Of a stretch of DNA of 64,000 bases, positions 1 to 7,576 are shown one piece after another. Position 1 is the first letter of the stretch; each line of letters starts with the position of its first letter. A model generated the notes under the pieces. It was given only the letters and a program-made list of their open reading frames with translations. It did not search any database and was not told the DNA's origin. A program made the position numbers and the translations under genes. The DNA comes from Paenibacillus sp. BK033. GTDB lineage: Bacteria; Bacillota; Bacilli; Paenibacillales; Paenibacillaceae. The DNA is taken from the NCBI RefSeq assembly GCF_004345425.1, contig NZ_SLVP01000007.1, forward strand, positions 218,255-282,254. The letters are read 5' to 3'.

Positions 1-1
1 T

Positions 2-931
2 ATGAAAATGAACGTTAACTTCGAGAGTGCGGGAGTAAAGATCGCCGGCCATCTATACCTACCAAAAGGAGAGGTTGACGGTCCGCGCCCTGCAATAGTA
101 ATCGGACACCCCGGCGCCGCTGTAAAGGAGCAGAGCGCTGGACTCTATGCGAAACGCCTTGCCGAGCAAGGTTTTATCACACTTACCTTTGATGCGGCCT
201 ATCAGGGAGAAAGTGAAGGTGAGCCAAGGGGGCTCGAAGACCCCTACCATCGAGTAGAGGACTTTAAAGCCGCTGTCTCGTTCCTCAGCATACGCAACGA
301 AGTCGACTCGGAGCGCATTGGTGCTCTTGGCATCTGCGCCTCCGGAGGTTACGTTATTCCGGCCACGGTAACCGACCATCGTATTAAGGCGGTTGCTACT
401 GTCAGCGCGGCCGACATCCATCTTCAATTCCGTAAAGGAAGCGACGGCAAGCAGGACCCTGCCATCTTCAAGAGCATGCTTGATGCTGCGGCGCAGGCTC
501 GAACTTCGGAAGCCCGCGGAGAAGGAATCGGCGTGTTTCCGATCTTTCCTGAAACCGAAGATCAAGCCCGCGCAATTGGTGATCTGCATGCCTTCGAGGG
601 ATGGGAATACTATTGCACTGACCGCGCACAGCATCAACGTTCGGCTAAGCTCTTTACATGGAACAGTATAGACCGAATCGCCTATTTTGAGGCGTTCCGG
701 TTCATTGAGCAGATTTCTCCTCGTCCGCTCCTGATGATCGCAGGAACCCAAGCGGTCACGTCGTGGATGACGACCGAAGCCTTTGCGAAAGCAAATGAGC
801 CAAAGGAACTGTACTGGTTAGATGGCGCCACCCATGTCGATACTTACGACAAAGACGAGTACGTAACGCCTGCGGTTTCGAAGCTCTCTGCGTTTTTCCG
901 TGGAAACTTGTCCCAGTCCGGCTTGATTTAA
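2..931 (+). CDS. Alpha/beta hydrolase (dienelactone hydrolase/YcjY-like)
   Basis: A cytoplasmic serine-hydrolase-type protein of 309 residues with no signal peptide. The nucleophile elbow reads GICASGGY near residue 112, so the Ser of C-A-S-G-G is the likely nucleophile, and the late ATHVDTYD segment supplies the likely catalytic His. An N-terminal HPGAAVKEQ stretch fits the oxyanion region of this family. The substrate cannot be told from sequence. The first ATG lies at the very edge of the window, so the ribosome-binding site is unseen and the true start could be upstream; a second ATG follows two codons later. It ends 70 bp before a terminator belonging to the opposite strand. Confidence 0.8.
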   Translation: MKMNVNFESAGVKIAGHLYLPKGEVDGPRPAIVIGHPGAAVKEQSAGLYAKRLAEQGFITLTFDAAYQGESEGEPRGLEDPYHRVEDFKAAVSFLSIRNEVDSERIGALGICASGGYVIPATVTDHRIKAVATVSAADIHLQFRKGSDGKQDPAIFKSMLDAAAQARTSEARGEGIGVFPIFPETEDQARAIGDLHAFEGWEYYCTDRAQHQRSAKLFTWNSIDRIAYFEAFRFIEQISPRPLLMIAGTQAVTSWMTTEAFAKANEPKELYWLDGATHVDTYDKDEYVTPAVSKLSAFFRGNLSQSGLI

Positions 932-999
932 GAATTCACCCGACGGTTGCCCTCTGTCAATTCAACAATTCGATAACCAACAAAAGCAAGGACAATAAA

Positions 1000-1030
1000 A
1001 AGGCAGTTGATCTTTCCGATCAACTGCCTT
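1000..1030 (-). terminator. Rho-independent terminator reading on the minus strand
   Basis: A perfect 12-bp stem (1001-1012 with 1018-1029, loop TTTCC) is followed on the minus strand by TTTTTATTG, so it terminates leftward transcription. It sits directly after the stop of the small open frame at 1033-1164. Confidence 0.7.
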
Positions 1031-1032
1031 AA

Positions 1033-1164
1033 CTACTTTTTTAAACCTTTTATTATCCGAACTATCCCCCATACAAGGAACGTTAAAAAAGTGCCTACTA
1101 CTAAAACTTGTAGTGCATAGTAAATTGCCTCCGTTTGATCACCTACCGCACTATCGTTCTTTCG
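1033..1164 (-). pseudogene. Start-less small membrane-peptide frame, possible remnant
   Basis: This minus-strand frame of 43 codons encodes a hydrophilic start, one strongly hydrophobic segment (YALQVLVVGTFLTFLVWGIV) and a basic tail ending GLKK, which is what a single-pass membrane peptide looks like. No ATG, GTG or TTG is in frame; an in-frame stop lies directly upstream, and a GGAGG sits only two bases before an ATT codon. The frame is followed immediately by a strong minus-strand terminator, suggesting a real transcription unit. It may be the 3' remnant of a decayed gene or a small gene with an unusual start. No family is recognised. Confidence 0.3.
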
Positions 1165-1272
1165 TTAGCGTAATGCGGTAATTTATTCTAGAACAATTTT
1201 GACGGAGAAAACCAATTTAATGTTGCCACTTAGAATCAACATGAAAGCTACCCGGATGCACATACTCGTTAA

Positions 1273-1298
1273 AAAGGCCGCCATCATCGGCAGCCTTT
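1273..1298 (-). terminator. Terminator of the secreted repeat-protein gene
   Basis: Ten-base-pair stem (1273-1282 with 1289-1298, one G-U pair, six-base loop) followed on the minus strand by TTTTTAACG. It lies 10 bp past the stop of the gene ending at 1308. Confidence 0.75.
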
Positions 1299-1307
1299 AT
1301 TCCTATC

Positions 1308-2702
1308 TTATTTCTTCTCTTCTATATCAAACTTTGTCTGTGTATGATCAACAAAATCCTCAACCTCTTTCAGCACAGCTTGCTTTTTCTGATTTGCTTG
1401 ATCTTGTGTAATATCGCCATTTGCTTGTATAGCAGCAATTTTGGCAGCAAAGTCGGACATTAATGTATCAATGAGCTTCTGTCGGGATACGCCATGGTCC
1501 TTAGCGATATCCGCAAATGATTTACCTGCTTGAACTTGTTCGGCGAAGGTTTCTTTTTCAATGCCTAACAGCTCGAAAGCCGCTTGCATATTATATTGAC
1601 CAATTCCTTGCTCCTTCACTTCTTGCTCCTTGTTTAGAGGAGTCTTGAATATCCGCTCAGCTTCTAATGCTGCTTTTTTATGCACGTTCTCCTTCTCTTC
1701 ATCCGTAAGACTCTTAGTGCTCTTAACCTGAATCTCATCACTGATTTCCCCTGCCAGCTCATCAATCAGCGGCTGAACCTCTTTACCTTGTTCTTGCGCA
1801 ATATCAGCTAAAGACTTATCAGCCTCAAGTGCTTTCTGGAAAGCTTCTTTATCTAAACCAAGTTTGGATGCAGCGATTTGTTGAAAATCAATTCTAATCC
1901 CTTCAGCTCGAGTCTGCTTATCCTCATTCCCCTGTGCAGCTGCAGAACTCTCCTTCTTAGCGAACAGCACCTGTGTATGGTCGACGAAATCTTCTACTTC
2001 TTTAAGCATTGCTTGCTTCTTCTTATCTGCCTGCTCCTGTGTAAGATCTCCATTCGCCTTAAGATCATCCACTTTAGCGATCGCATCAGACACTAGAGCA
2101 TCAATCAGCTGCTGGCGGGATATATTGTGGGCTTTGGCAATATCAACGAATGATTGGCCTGAATGAACCTGCTCGGCAAAAGCAGCTTTGTCGATTCCGA
2201 TTAATTCAAGCGCCGCCGCCAGATTCCAATCATTACCCTCTTGTTTAACATTTTCTTTATTAAGCGGTTCAGTGAAGATCCGTTCTGCCTCCATGGATGC
2301 CTTCTTCTGTACGTTCTCCTTCTCCTGATCAGTGAGTTTTGCTGCATCAAGATTGGCCAGAATCGCAGCACTGATTTCCTTAGTCAGTTCATCAATCAGC
2401 GGTTGAAGCGCTTTGCCTTTTTCTTTTGCGATGTCTGCCAGTGACTTACCGGCTTTCTGAGCTTGCTCGAATGCTGCTTGATCCAGACCAAGCTTGGATT
2501 TAGCGATTTCCAGCACATCCAGGTTCAACTTATTGCCTTTGACTGTATCTCCTTGCTTTCCAGCCGGCTTGGTTTGAGCATCTGCATAGCTTGCTTTCTC
2601 TTGTGATTTACTGTTCAGGCTGTTGTCTGCTGCATAAGCGGATACCGGTACTGCAACCGCGACCAATAGCGCTGCGCCTGCGAGCTTCCAATTTCTCTTC
2701 AT
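1308..2702 (-). CDS. Secreted helical repeat protein with internal duplication
   Basis: An exported protein of 464 residues. Residues 1-25 form a signal peptide (basic MKRNWK, hydrophobic core, VSAYAA cleavage region). The rest is hydrophilic and apparently alpha-helical, built from two module types in the order A-B-A-B. A modules contain SKLGLD...KSLADIA...LQPLIDEL and AERIF; B modules contain GID/GIEK...SF-DIAK...R-QLID and end with VEDFVDHTQ. The two halves are clearly similar, so an A-B unit of about 210 residues was duplicated. The ATG at 2702 is chosen because GAAGGTAGGG precedes it and a clean signal peptide follows; an upstream in-frame ATG at 2774 lacks both. It lies downstream of a two-component system, and phased direct repeats lie upstream, so regulation by that system is inferred. 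Function unknown. Confidence 0.75.
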   Translation of the reverse strand: MKRNWKLAGAALLVAVAVPVSAYAADNSLNSKSQEKASYADAQTKPAGKQGDTVKGNKLNLDVLEIAKSKLGLDQAAFEQAQKAGKSLADIAKEKGKALQPLIDELTKEISAAILANLDAAKLTDQEKENVQKKASMEAERIFTEPLNKENVKQEGNDWNLAAALELIGIDKAAFAEQVHSGQSFVDIAKAHNISRQQLIDALVSDAIAKVDDLKANGDLTQEQADKKKQAMLKEVEDFVDHTQVLFAKKESSAAAQGNEDKQTRAEGIRIDFQQIAASKLGLDKEAFQKALEADKSLADIAQEQGKEVQPLIDELAGEISDEIQVKSTKSLTDEEKENVHKKAALEAERIFKTPLNKEQEVKEQGIGQYNMQAAFELLGIEKETFAEQVQAGKSFADIAKDHGVSRQKLIDTLMSDFAAKIAAIQANGDITQDQANQKKQAVLKEVEDFVDHTQTKFDIEEKK

Positions 2703-2763
2703 TGATTTATCCCTACCTTCTTTATAATTGCCTTCCTTCCTCGGAAGGCTACGTGATATAAGA

Positions 2764-2792
2764 TAAGAAAACAATCTGAAAAGATTATGAAA
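2764..2792 (-). promoter_or_regulatory. Phased TTTCATA-like direct repeats upstream of the repeat-protein gene
   Basis: On the minus strand three heptamers follow one another in an exact 11-bp register: TTTCATA (2786-2792), TTTCAGA (2775-2781) and TTTCTTA (2764-2770). The first overlaps the kinase stop codon. OmpR-type regulators bind head-to-tail repeats about one helical turn apart, and the same TTTCATA pair occurs before the response-regulator gene, so this is a candidate binding site for that regulator. Confidence 0.5.
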
Positions 2793-4122
2793 TATTCGGA
2801 AGGGTTACCCGAAATGTTGTTCCTGTCTGCGGCTGAGTCCACACTTCAATCTTTGCGTGATGAGCATCCACAATTTGTTTAGCAATCGCAAGTCCAAGTC
2901 CCGTTCCTTCGGAACGGCGCGTGCGGGCTTTATCCATGCGGTAAAACCGTTCAAATATATGTGGCAAGTGCTCATTCTCAATTCCGATCCCCGTATCCCT
3001 TACCGTGAAGGACGTCTTCTGTGCGCTCACATTCATTGCAACCATTACCCTGCCGCCTTCACGATTGTACTGTATCGCATTTTCAACGAGGATGAGGATT
3101 AGTTGCCTTATTCTCACTTCATCCGCCTGAATCATTACATTATCCTCTGCAGCTCTTCCTTGGCTGGCATCCCATCCCAGAGATACATTCTTCGACGATG
3201 CAATTGGCTGAAGCTGCTCAATGACTTGGTTAATGGTATACCATAAAGAGAAACGTGAGACCGCTAGCTCAATCCGGCCACTGTCGCTGCGTGCAAGTAC
3301 AAGCAGATTTTCAACAAGCCGGCTCATATGATGGATTTCACGCCCCGACTTCATAAGTACATGACGATGAAACTCCGGAAGCTTATCCCTTTGCTCATCA
3401 AGCACTTCATAGGCGGATCTCAATATACTTAGCGGCGTTCGGAGCTCATGAGACGCGTCACTGGTGAATTGCTCCTGCCTTTGGAAAGCATTCGCGATCG
3501 GTTTCATGGCCCGGCCAGCCAACAAATAACCTGCGATTCCGCCAGCTAACAGTAGAGCAAGAGCAAGCCCCGCGAACGCCCATCTTAATTGCGTAATCAG
3601 TGCAGTGTCATTCGTTATTTCCTGCGCGACGATAATCCTATATTCATTGAGCTTCCCGCTTGATATGACCAACCCTCCCATTCGGAAGGTCCGACCATTC
3701 GCTCGGACATTATGATAGTCATGAGCAGGTTTTTCGAGAACACTTGGCAATAGCGCGTTCATGGGAAAAACCTCTTCTGCCGCTTCATCATTCAAACCCA
3801 GTTTATTTGCCGACGGGGATTCAAAAATGATTTGCCCATTCGGATCAACTAACCATGCCATTTGATCCAATTGCAAGCCTGAGGGAGCATATCCCTTCTC
3901 TGAATTCTCATAAGAATCGAACAAGACATCACCCTTTGGTGAGTCCAACAGCTTTTGCAATTCTGATTTGTACTGACCGCTTAACGTCGTAAGCTGATTA
4001 TCCTCTGTCGTCGTCATCATATTCTGTACCATCCATAGCGAAAAAACCGCAGTTATCATCAAGATAATACCTACGGTTAGCGAGAATTCACGCGTTAGAC
4101 GTGTTCTTGTTTGTTTAAACAT
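2785..4122 (-). CDS. Membrane sensor histidine kinase (HisKA/HATPase, EnvZ/CssS type)
   Basis: A sensor kinase of 445 residues. A first membrane segment (about 14-33) and a second (about 181-203) bracket an extracytoplasmic domain of about 145 residues; then come a short linker, a HisKA dimerisation helix with the phospho-acceptor in SHELRTPLS (His225), and a HATPase domain with N (LVENAIQYN), G1 (DTGIGI) and G2 (GTGLGLAI) boxes. Autophosphorylation and transfer to the partner regulator encoded just upstream are expected. The start overlaps the regulator's end by 8 bp, indicating translational coupling. The signal is unknown; the neighbouring secreted repeat protein suggests an envelope signal, by inference. 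Confidence 0.93.
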   Translation of the reverse strand: MFKQTRTRLTREFSLTVGIILMITAVFSLWMVQNMMTTTEDNQLTTLSGQYKSELQKLLDSPKGDVLFDSYENSEKGYAPSGLQLDQMAWLVDPNGQIIFESPSANKLGLNDEAAEEVFPMNALLPSVLEKPAHDYHNVRANGRTFRMGGLVISSGKLNEYRIIVAQEITNDTALITQLRWAFAGLALALLLAGGIAGYLLAGRAMKPIANAFQRQEQFTSDASHELRTPLSILRSAYEVLDEQRDKLPEFHRHVLMKSGREIHHMSRLVENLLVLARSDSGRIELAVSRFSLWYTINQVIEQLQPIASSKNVSLGWDASQGRAAEDNVMIQADEVRIRQLILILVENAIQYNREGGRVMVAMNVSAQKTSFTVRDTGIGIENEHLPHIFERFYRMDKARTRRSEGTGLGLAIAKQIVDAHHAKIEVWTQPQTGTTFRVTLPNIS

Positions 4123-4804
4123 GTGCGCCCCCGTCCACTGTCAGCCGATAGCCAGCACCATATACACTTTGAATGCTTTTCGACTCAAAGGGCCCATCCA
4201 ATTTCTTCCGAAGCAGTTTGATGGTGGCATCAACGACGTTTAGGGTAACATCCGAGCCGATCCCCCATACATGATCAAGCAGTTGCTCGCGTGACAAGAC
4301 TTGTCCGGCATGACGCATCAAACAGACAAGCAATTGAAACTCGCGCCTCGTAAGTGAAATTGCCATACCTCCACGGTTTACTTCCAATCTGTTCAAATGT
4401 GCCGTTATGTCCCCAAGGGATATTATATCCGATTGATAACCACGTTCCTGACGACGGAATAAAGCGATAAGCCGTGCCTCCAGTTCTTCAAATGCAAAAG
4501 GCTTTATCATGTAGTCATCTGCACCGGCATGCAGTCCTTCCACCCTGTCTTGTACAGCATCTCTTGCTGTCAAAAGCAGAATTGGAGTGTGATCATCCTT
4601 ACTTCGAATCTCCCTGACCAGTTCTAATCCAGTCATCTCGGGAAGCATCCAATCCAGCACATAGACATCATAATGACCTTTTGTAATAACTTCTTTAGCT
4701 TGAGAGCCATCCTTTACCCAATCTACAACATGGTATCTTCGCTTCAATTGATGCTCAGTTAACTCACCAAGCGTTTCATCGTCCTCCGCAAGCAAGACGC
4801 GCAT
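4115..4804 (-). CDS. OmpR-family response regulator
   Basis: A 229-residue DNA-binding regulator. The N-terminal receiver domain has the acidic pair EDD (residues 7-9), the phospho-acceptor Asp51 in VLDWMLPEM and a conserved KPF; the C-terminal winged helix (about 130-225) contains LTRREFQLL and the VDATIKLLRKKLD recognition region. It is the first gene of a unit with the sensor kinase, with an 8-bp overlap. GGAGG precedes the ATG. Two TTTCATA motifs 11 bp apart lie upstream, so autoregulation is likely (inference). Confidence 0.95.
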   Translation of the reverse strand: MRVLLAEDDETLGELTEHQLKRRYHVVDWVKDGSQAKEVITKGHYDVYVLDWMLPEMTGLELVREIRSKDDHTPILLLTARDAVQDRVEGLHAGADDYMIKPFAFEELEARLIALFRRQERGYQSDIISLGDITAHLNRLEVNRGGMAISLTRREFQLLVCLMRHAGQVLSREQLLDHVWGIGSDVTLNVVDATIKLLRKKLDGPFESKSIQSVYGAGYRLTVDGGAHV

Positions 4805-4852
4805 TTTATCTTACCTCCTGCAACTTCATAGATCTTAAATATATCAATAAAC

Positions 4853-4870
4853 TATGAAATTAGTATGAAA
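4853..4870 (-). promoter_or_regulatory. TTTCATA direct repeat upstream of the response regulator
   Basis: Two identical minus-strand heptamers TTTCATA (4864-4870 and 4853-4859) are spaced exactly 11 bp apart, about 50-65 bp before the ATG. The motif matches that found before the secreted repeat-protein gene, making it a candidate site for the OmpR-type regulator. Confidence 0.5.
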
Positions 4871-4922
4871 TGAGAAGCTGCCTTGCTGCCGCTTTATTCA
4901 TGAAACTATCGTTTCCTCGTTA

Positions 4923-5030
4923 TCATATTATATTCTGAAGGGCTTGCAAGACAGCAGTAGCTCCAAAAAAGAATCCAATAATTAAAAACCCTGCAGGCTT
5001 TATTTTGTTCACAATTCGTACCGACATCAT
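4923..5030 (-). CDS. Putative 35-residue single-pass membrane peptide
   Basis: This short minus-strand frame encodes a basic N-terminus (MMSVRIVNKIKP) followed by a hydrophobic, glycine-containing helix (GFLIIGFFFGATAVLQA) and ends LQNII. Such composition is uncommon by chance. It begins with two consecutive ATG codons; the Shine-Dalgarno sequence is weak, which lowers confidence. It lies between the response-regulator promoter and a hairpin at 5114-5146. Directly after its stop is a copy of a motif (complement of ACTATCGTTCNNTCG) that recurs in this region. An overlapping 74-codon frame in another phase is less protein-like. No family is recognised. Confidence 0.4.
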   Translation of the reverse strand: MMSVRIVNKIKPAGFLIIGFFFGATAVLQALQNII

Positions 5031-5113
5031 GATAATGCTTTTCTACAAATTTACCATGAATGTAGTGCCACCCCAATACAATAATTTGTTCCAGTAAATT
5101 GTCCATTAACATA

Positions 5114-5146
5114 ACAAAGCTGCCGATCATTGGCCGGCAGCTTTGT
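5114..5146. terminator. Perfect 12-bp hairpin after a small membrane-protein gene
   Basis: ACAAAGCTGCCG (5114-5125) pairs perfectly with 5135-5146. It lies 14 bp past the stop of the minus-strand gene ending at 5160. T-runs are weak on both strands (minus TTATG, plus CACGTTTTAC), so it may be a modest terminator or an mRNA-stabilising hairpin. Confidence 0.5.
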
Positions 5147-5159
5147 CACGTTTTACTAT

Positions 5160-5396
5160 TCAACTATCGTTCTTTCGCGATAGCCCTAAAACTGAAATTA
5201 TAATAAATACCAATCCTATAAATAAAAACAATCCCCATGATTCGTAAGCCATCATTCGAATAAGTTCCCAACTGTTCGAAGGGCCGGAGTTCGGTCCTCT
5301 ACTATATGGATAAGCATAGAAAAGCGGAATAGAAGCAATATATAGTACTAGTGCTCCAATCAGTAGTAAGATTACACACGTAATATTTCTACTCAA
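5160..5396 (-). CDS. Small two-pass membrane protein
   Basis: A membrane protein of 78 residues with two hydrophobic segments (about 4-25 and 52-72) separated by a short Pro/Gly/Ser-rich loop. The TTG at 5396 is chosen because AGAGGTG stands the right distance before it, and because it overlaps the upstream lipoprotein gene by 8 bp in a coupled arrangement; an in-frame ATG at 5432 lacks a ribosome-binding site. Its C-terminal codons contain a copy of the recurrent ACTATCGTTC motif. No family is recognised; the pairing with a lipoprotein gene suggests an envelope role. Confidence 0.6.
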   Translation of the reverse strand: MSRNITCVILLLIGALVLYIASIPLFYAYPYSRGPNSGPSNSWELIRMMAYESWGLFLFIGLVFIIISVLGLSRKNDS

Positions 5397-5766
5397 TGGA
5401 ATCACCTCTTTTTTCCATTTTACCAAAACCATTCATTCGTTTACTTTTACCAACAACCGTTTTTTGGTCTAAAGCAATAAAGACTATAAGGTTTCCCGAA
5501 GAATTAGTCTCAGTGTGATTAAATGTAACGGAGTAAACTTCTTTTTTATTATAGTTAGTAGCAATTACAGATTTTATTTCGTCATCCACGGATACTTTCT
5601 TTACAATAGAATCTTTAGGGCTTACTGGTATTAATTTCGACTCTTCGTCAGAGAGGGCAGCGAATGCTACCATCTCAATAGGAGTTTCGCGTTGAGATTC
5701 ATATGAGCCACAGCCTGCCATCGCCATTGTTAATATTAAGAGAAGTAGTAATGTAATATTTCTCAA
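5389..5766 (-). CDS. Small lipoprotein of unknown function
   Basis: A protein of 125 residues with a type II signal peptide: a hydrophobic stretch (ITLLLLLILTMAMAGC) ending in a lipobox with Cys near residue 20, then a polar region to the C-terminus. It should be lipid-anchored outside the membrane. The TTG at 5766 is preferred because GGGAGGG precedes it and only this start places the lipobox correctly; a longer ATG form from 5832 would bury it. It is coupled to the two-pass membrane protein downstream. No known domain is recognised. Confidence 0.65.
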   Translation of the reverse strand: MRNITLLLLLILTMAMAGCGSYESQRETPIEMVAFAALSDEESKLIPVSPKDSIVKKVSVDDEIKSVIATNYNKKEVYSVTFNHTETNSSGNLIVFIALDQKTVVGKSKRMNGFGKMEKRGDSIE

Positions 5767-5877
5767 TCTATCCCTCCCGTCAATTTCTATTTTAATTTTT
5801 GACGCAATAGCCGCAGAAAAGTTACAATGCAATATTGAAGGAATCGATTGAGCGGTAGAAAGTTTATTGTTATAAAC

Positions 5878-6279
5878 TCAAAATCTTTTGGCACTAACTG
5901 CAACCGGGATTAAGATAAGACGATCCAACCCATAAGCGCTTAGGGCTCCAACGCTATACCGGACCAAATCCGCGTAGAGGAATCCTCTCCCCAGAATTAG
6001 CCCGCCAAGCAGCGTGTTCCGGATACCGTTTATCCAGGTTGCCTGATACAACTGACTGCACTCGATCACAACACAGATTCCAAGGCTAATTAGGATGGTT
6101 TGCAGAGAAGACATCCTAACTAGCAGAACACGCAAGCCGAAATAGATCATGGCCGCCCATAAGGCATCGCCGAAATGCTTCGCTATAAAATGGGGAAGTA
6201 CAGAGGCATATTCTCTCGACCCGATCCCTAGCAAGATGGCGACCAAGACCGCCAGGACGTATAACCCTCTAGATTTCAT
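5878..6279 (-). CDS. DUF2809-type small integral membrane protein
   Basis: A membrane protein of 133 residues with about four hydrophobic helices. The pattern GIGSREYASVLPHFIAKHFGDALWAAMIY followed by IECSQLYQATWINGIRNT fits the DUF2809 family, whose function is unknown; the second segment matches its most conserved part. The ATG at 6279 is chosen because AGAAGGGG precedes it; the ATG at 6297 has no such signal. It sits in a run of small minus-strand envelope genes. Confidence 0.7.
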   Translation of the reverse strand: MKSRGLYVLAVLVAILLGIGSREYASVLPHFIAKHFGDALWAAMIYFGLRVLLVRMSSLQTILISLGICVVIECSQLYQATWINGIRNTLLGGLILGRGFLYADLVRYSVGALSAYGLDRLILIPVAVSAKRF

Positions 6280-6321
6280 TAAATCCCCTTCTCTCATGCA
6301 CCAATAAATGACTTCATTGTA

Positions 6322-6717
6322 TCAGTCAGGAAACGTAATTTCTAATGTTTTATCTTCTTGCTCTTCTCCTTTTAGAGTAATTGAAACTTTATCTTCTGTT
6401 ACCCAATTAAAATCAAAATTTTCTGCATGAAGATTCTTTCCGTCGTTGATAATTCTCTCCTCGATATAAGGGCGAATATGTCCAACTTTTCCATAGTGAA
6501 TTCGTATCGGAGCATTCGAAAAAAACGCGTTCTGACCTCGAACTCTAATTTCAATTTGATTTATTTTGTTAGGGGAGTTTTGAGTTAGTATTATTTTTTC
6601 CGCATAAAAAACTTGATAATATCCATAGCACAAAATAGCAATCAATATGGTTAAAATACAAAGAACAATAATCAAAGCACGATAGGGTTTCTTTTGACCT
6701 TCTAATCTGTCTGCCAT
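6322..6717 (-). CDS. Single-pass membrane protein of unknown function
   Basis: A protein of 131 residues: a short basic cytoplasmic start, one hydrophobic helix (about 13-35, ALIIVLCILTILIAILCYGY), and an outside domain rich in beta-type residues ending TLEITFPD. The layout resembles DUF5412-like anchored proteins, but this is only a shape resemblance. It lies 46 bp downstream of the anti-sigma gene, so it could belong to the ECF sigma operon and be one of its targets (inference). AT-rich codon use like its neighbours. Confidence 0.6.
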   Translation of the reverse strand: MADRLEGQKKPYRALIIVLCILTILIAILCYGYYQVFYAEKIILTQNSPNKINQIEIRVRGQNAFFSNAPIRIHYGKVGHIRPYIEERIINDGKNLHAENFDFNWVTEDKVSITLKGEEQEDKTLEITFPD

Positions 6718-6763
6718 TTAATACACCATCCTACGCTGATAAAGTACCCGCAGAAACTCTTAC

Positions 6764-7576
6764 CTAAGGCGACTGTATTTTCCCAGCCAATGTTATTAAA
6801 TATTCCAGATCCAGTGTACCTGGAGAGCCAATGGTGTAGAAATGAGCAGCTGTAATTAAATGCACTTGTTTTCGGCTAGGCGAATCTTCGATTACGGCCG
6901 TGCATCCGTTGATCTCCATGACTTTGACATCCTCCGATTTATACCAAGATTTTGTATCCTCAACTGCCGCTTGTACATCCTCAAACTTGTTACGAGATTG
7001 TGTAAATATAACTTCATGCTTATCATCGTTAAGCTGATAGATAACCAATATGGTTTCCCCATTAAGAGAAATTTGCCCATGCGCATCCACCAATTTAGTA
7101 ATTTGGAGGGCAGACGAAGAAGTATGGGTATGGTGCAGAGATGGATCTGCTAAATTCAAAGGGAGATGAATCGTATCCTTTACCATCGTTAGGTCTATTC
7201 GACCAGGAGTAGTTGAAACTTCCGATAGATCAACTGCACCAGGCAATTGTTCGCCATCCGTATCCGTTAGTTCTGACCGTTTTTCTATTTCCTCAGAAGT
7301 TGCTTGTCCGCCTGAGTGTTCATCTTCTGTTATATTCGTATTCTGCTGAGAAATTGAAGAATGCATTGCCGTTTCACTTACTGTAAACAAAATCGCCACA
7401 ACTACGATTAATGATGCCAGACTTGCGAAAGTCGCCTGACGCAACCTATTCTTCGCGGGAACGACTCCCAATTGAGTTGTGCGCAGCCTGATTTTTTGAA
7501 TGAGTTCATTATCAAATTTTTGTTCCTTGAGAATATCCCCTTGTAAAGACTTATACCAATCAGGATCTGATTTCAT
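6764..7576 (-). CDS. Membrane-bound anti-sigma factor with DUF4367-like outer domain
   Basis: A protein of 270 residues. A cytoplasmic N-terminal part of about 45 residues is followed by one membrane helix (about 48-67, ATFASLASLIVVVAILFTV), a Ser/Thr/Glu-rich linker and an extracytoplasmic domain. That domain's end (NGCTAVIEDS...HFYTIGSPGTLDLEYLITLAGKI) resembles DUF4367, often seen C-terminal in such regulators. It overlaps the ECF sigma gene by 4 bp, the classic sigma/anti-sigma coupling, so it is expected to sequester that sigma factor. No zinc-binding HxxxCxxC motif is visible, so this is not a ZAS-type anti-sigma. Confidence 0.75.
   Translation of the reverse strand: MKSDPDWYKSLQGDILKEQKFDNELIQKIRLRTTQLGVVPAKNRLRQATFASLASLIVVVAILFTVSETAMHSSISQQNTNITEDEHSGGQATSEEIEKRSELTDTDGEQLPGAVDLSEVSTTPGRIDLTMVKDTIHLPLNLADPSLHHTHTSSSALQITKLVDAHGQISLNGETILVIYQLNDDKHEVIFTQSRNKFEDVQAAVEDTKSWYKSEDVKVMEINGCTAVIEDSPSRKQVHLITAAHFYTIGSPGTLDLEYLITLAGKIQSP

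Noticed and set aside
4906..5130. A 74-codon frame overlapping the proposed 35-residue peptide
   Set aside because: Its product mixes Cys, His and Trp without pattern, and the other frame reads as a proper membrane helix; at most one is real.
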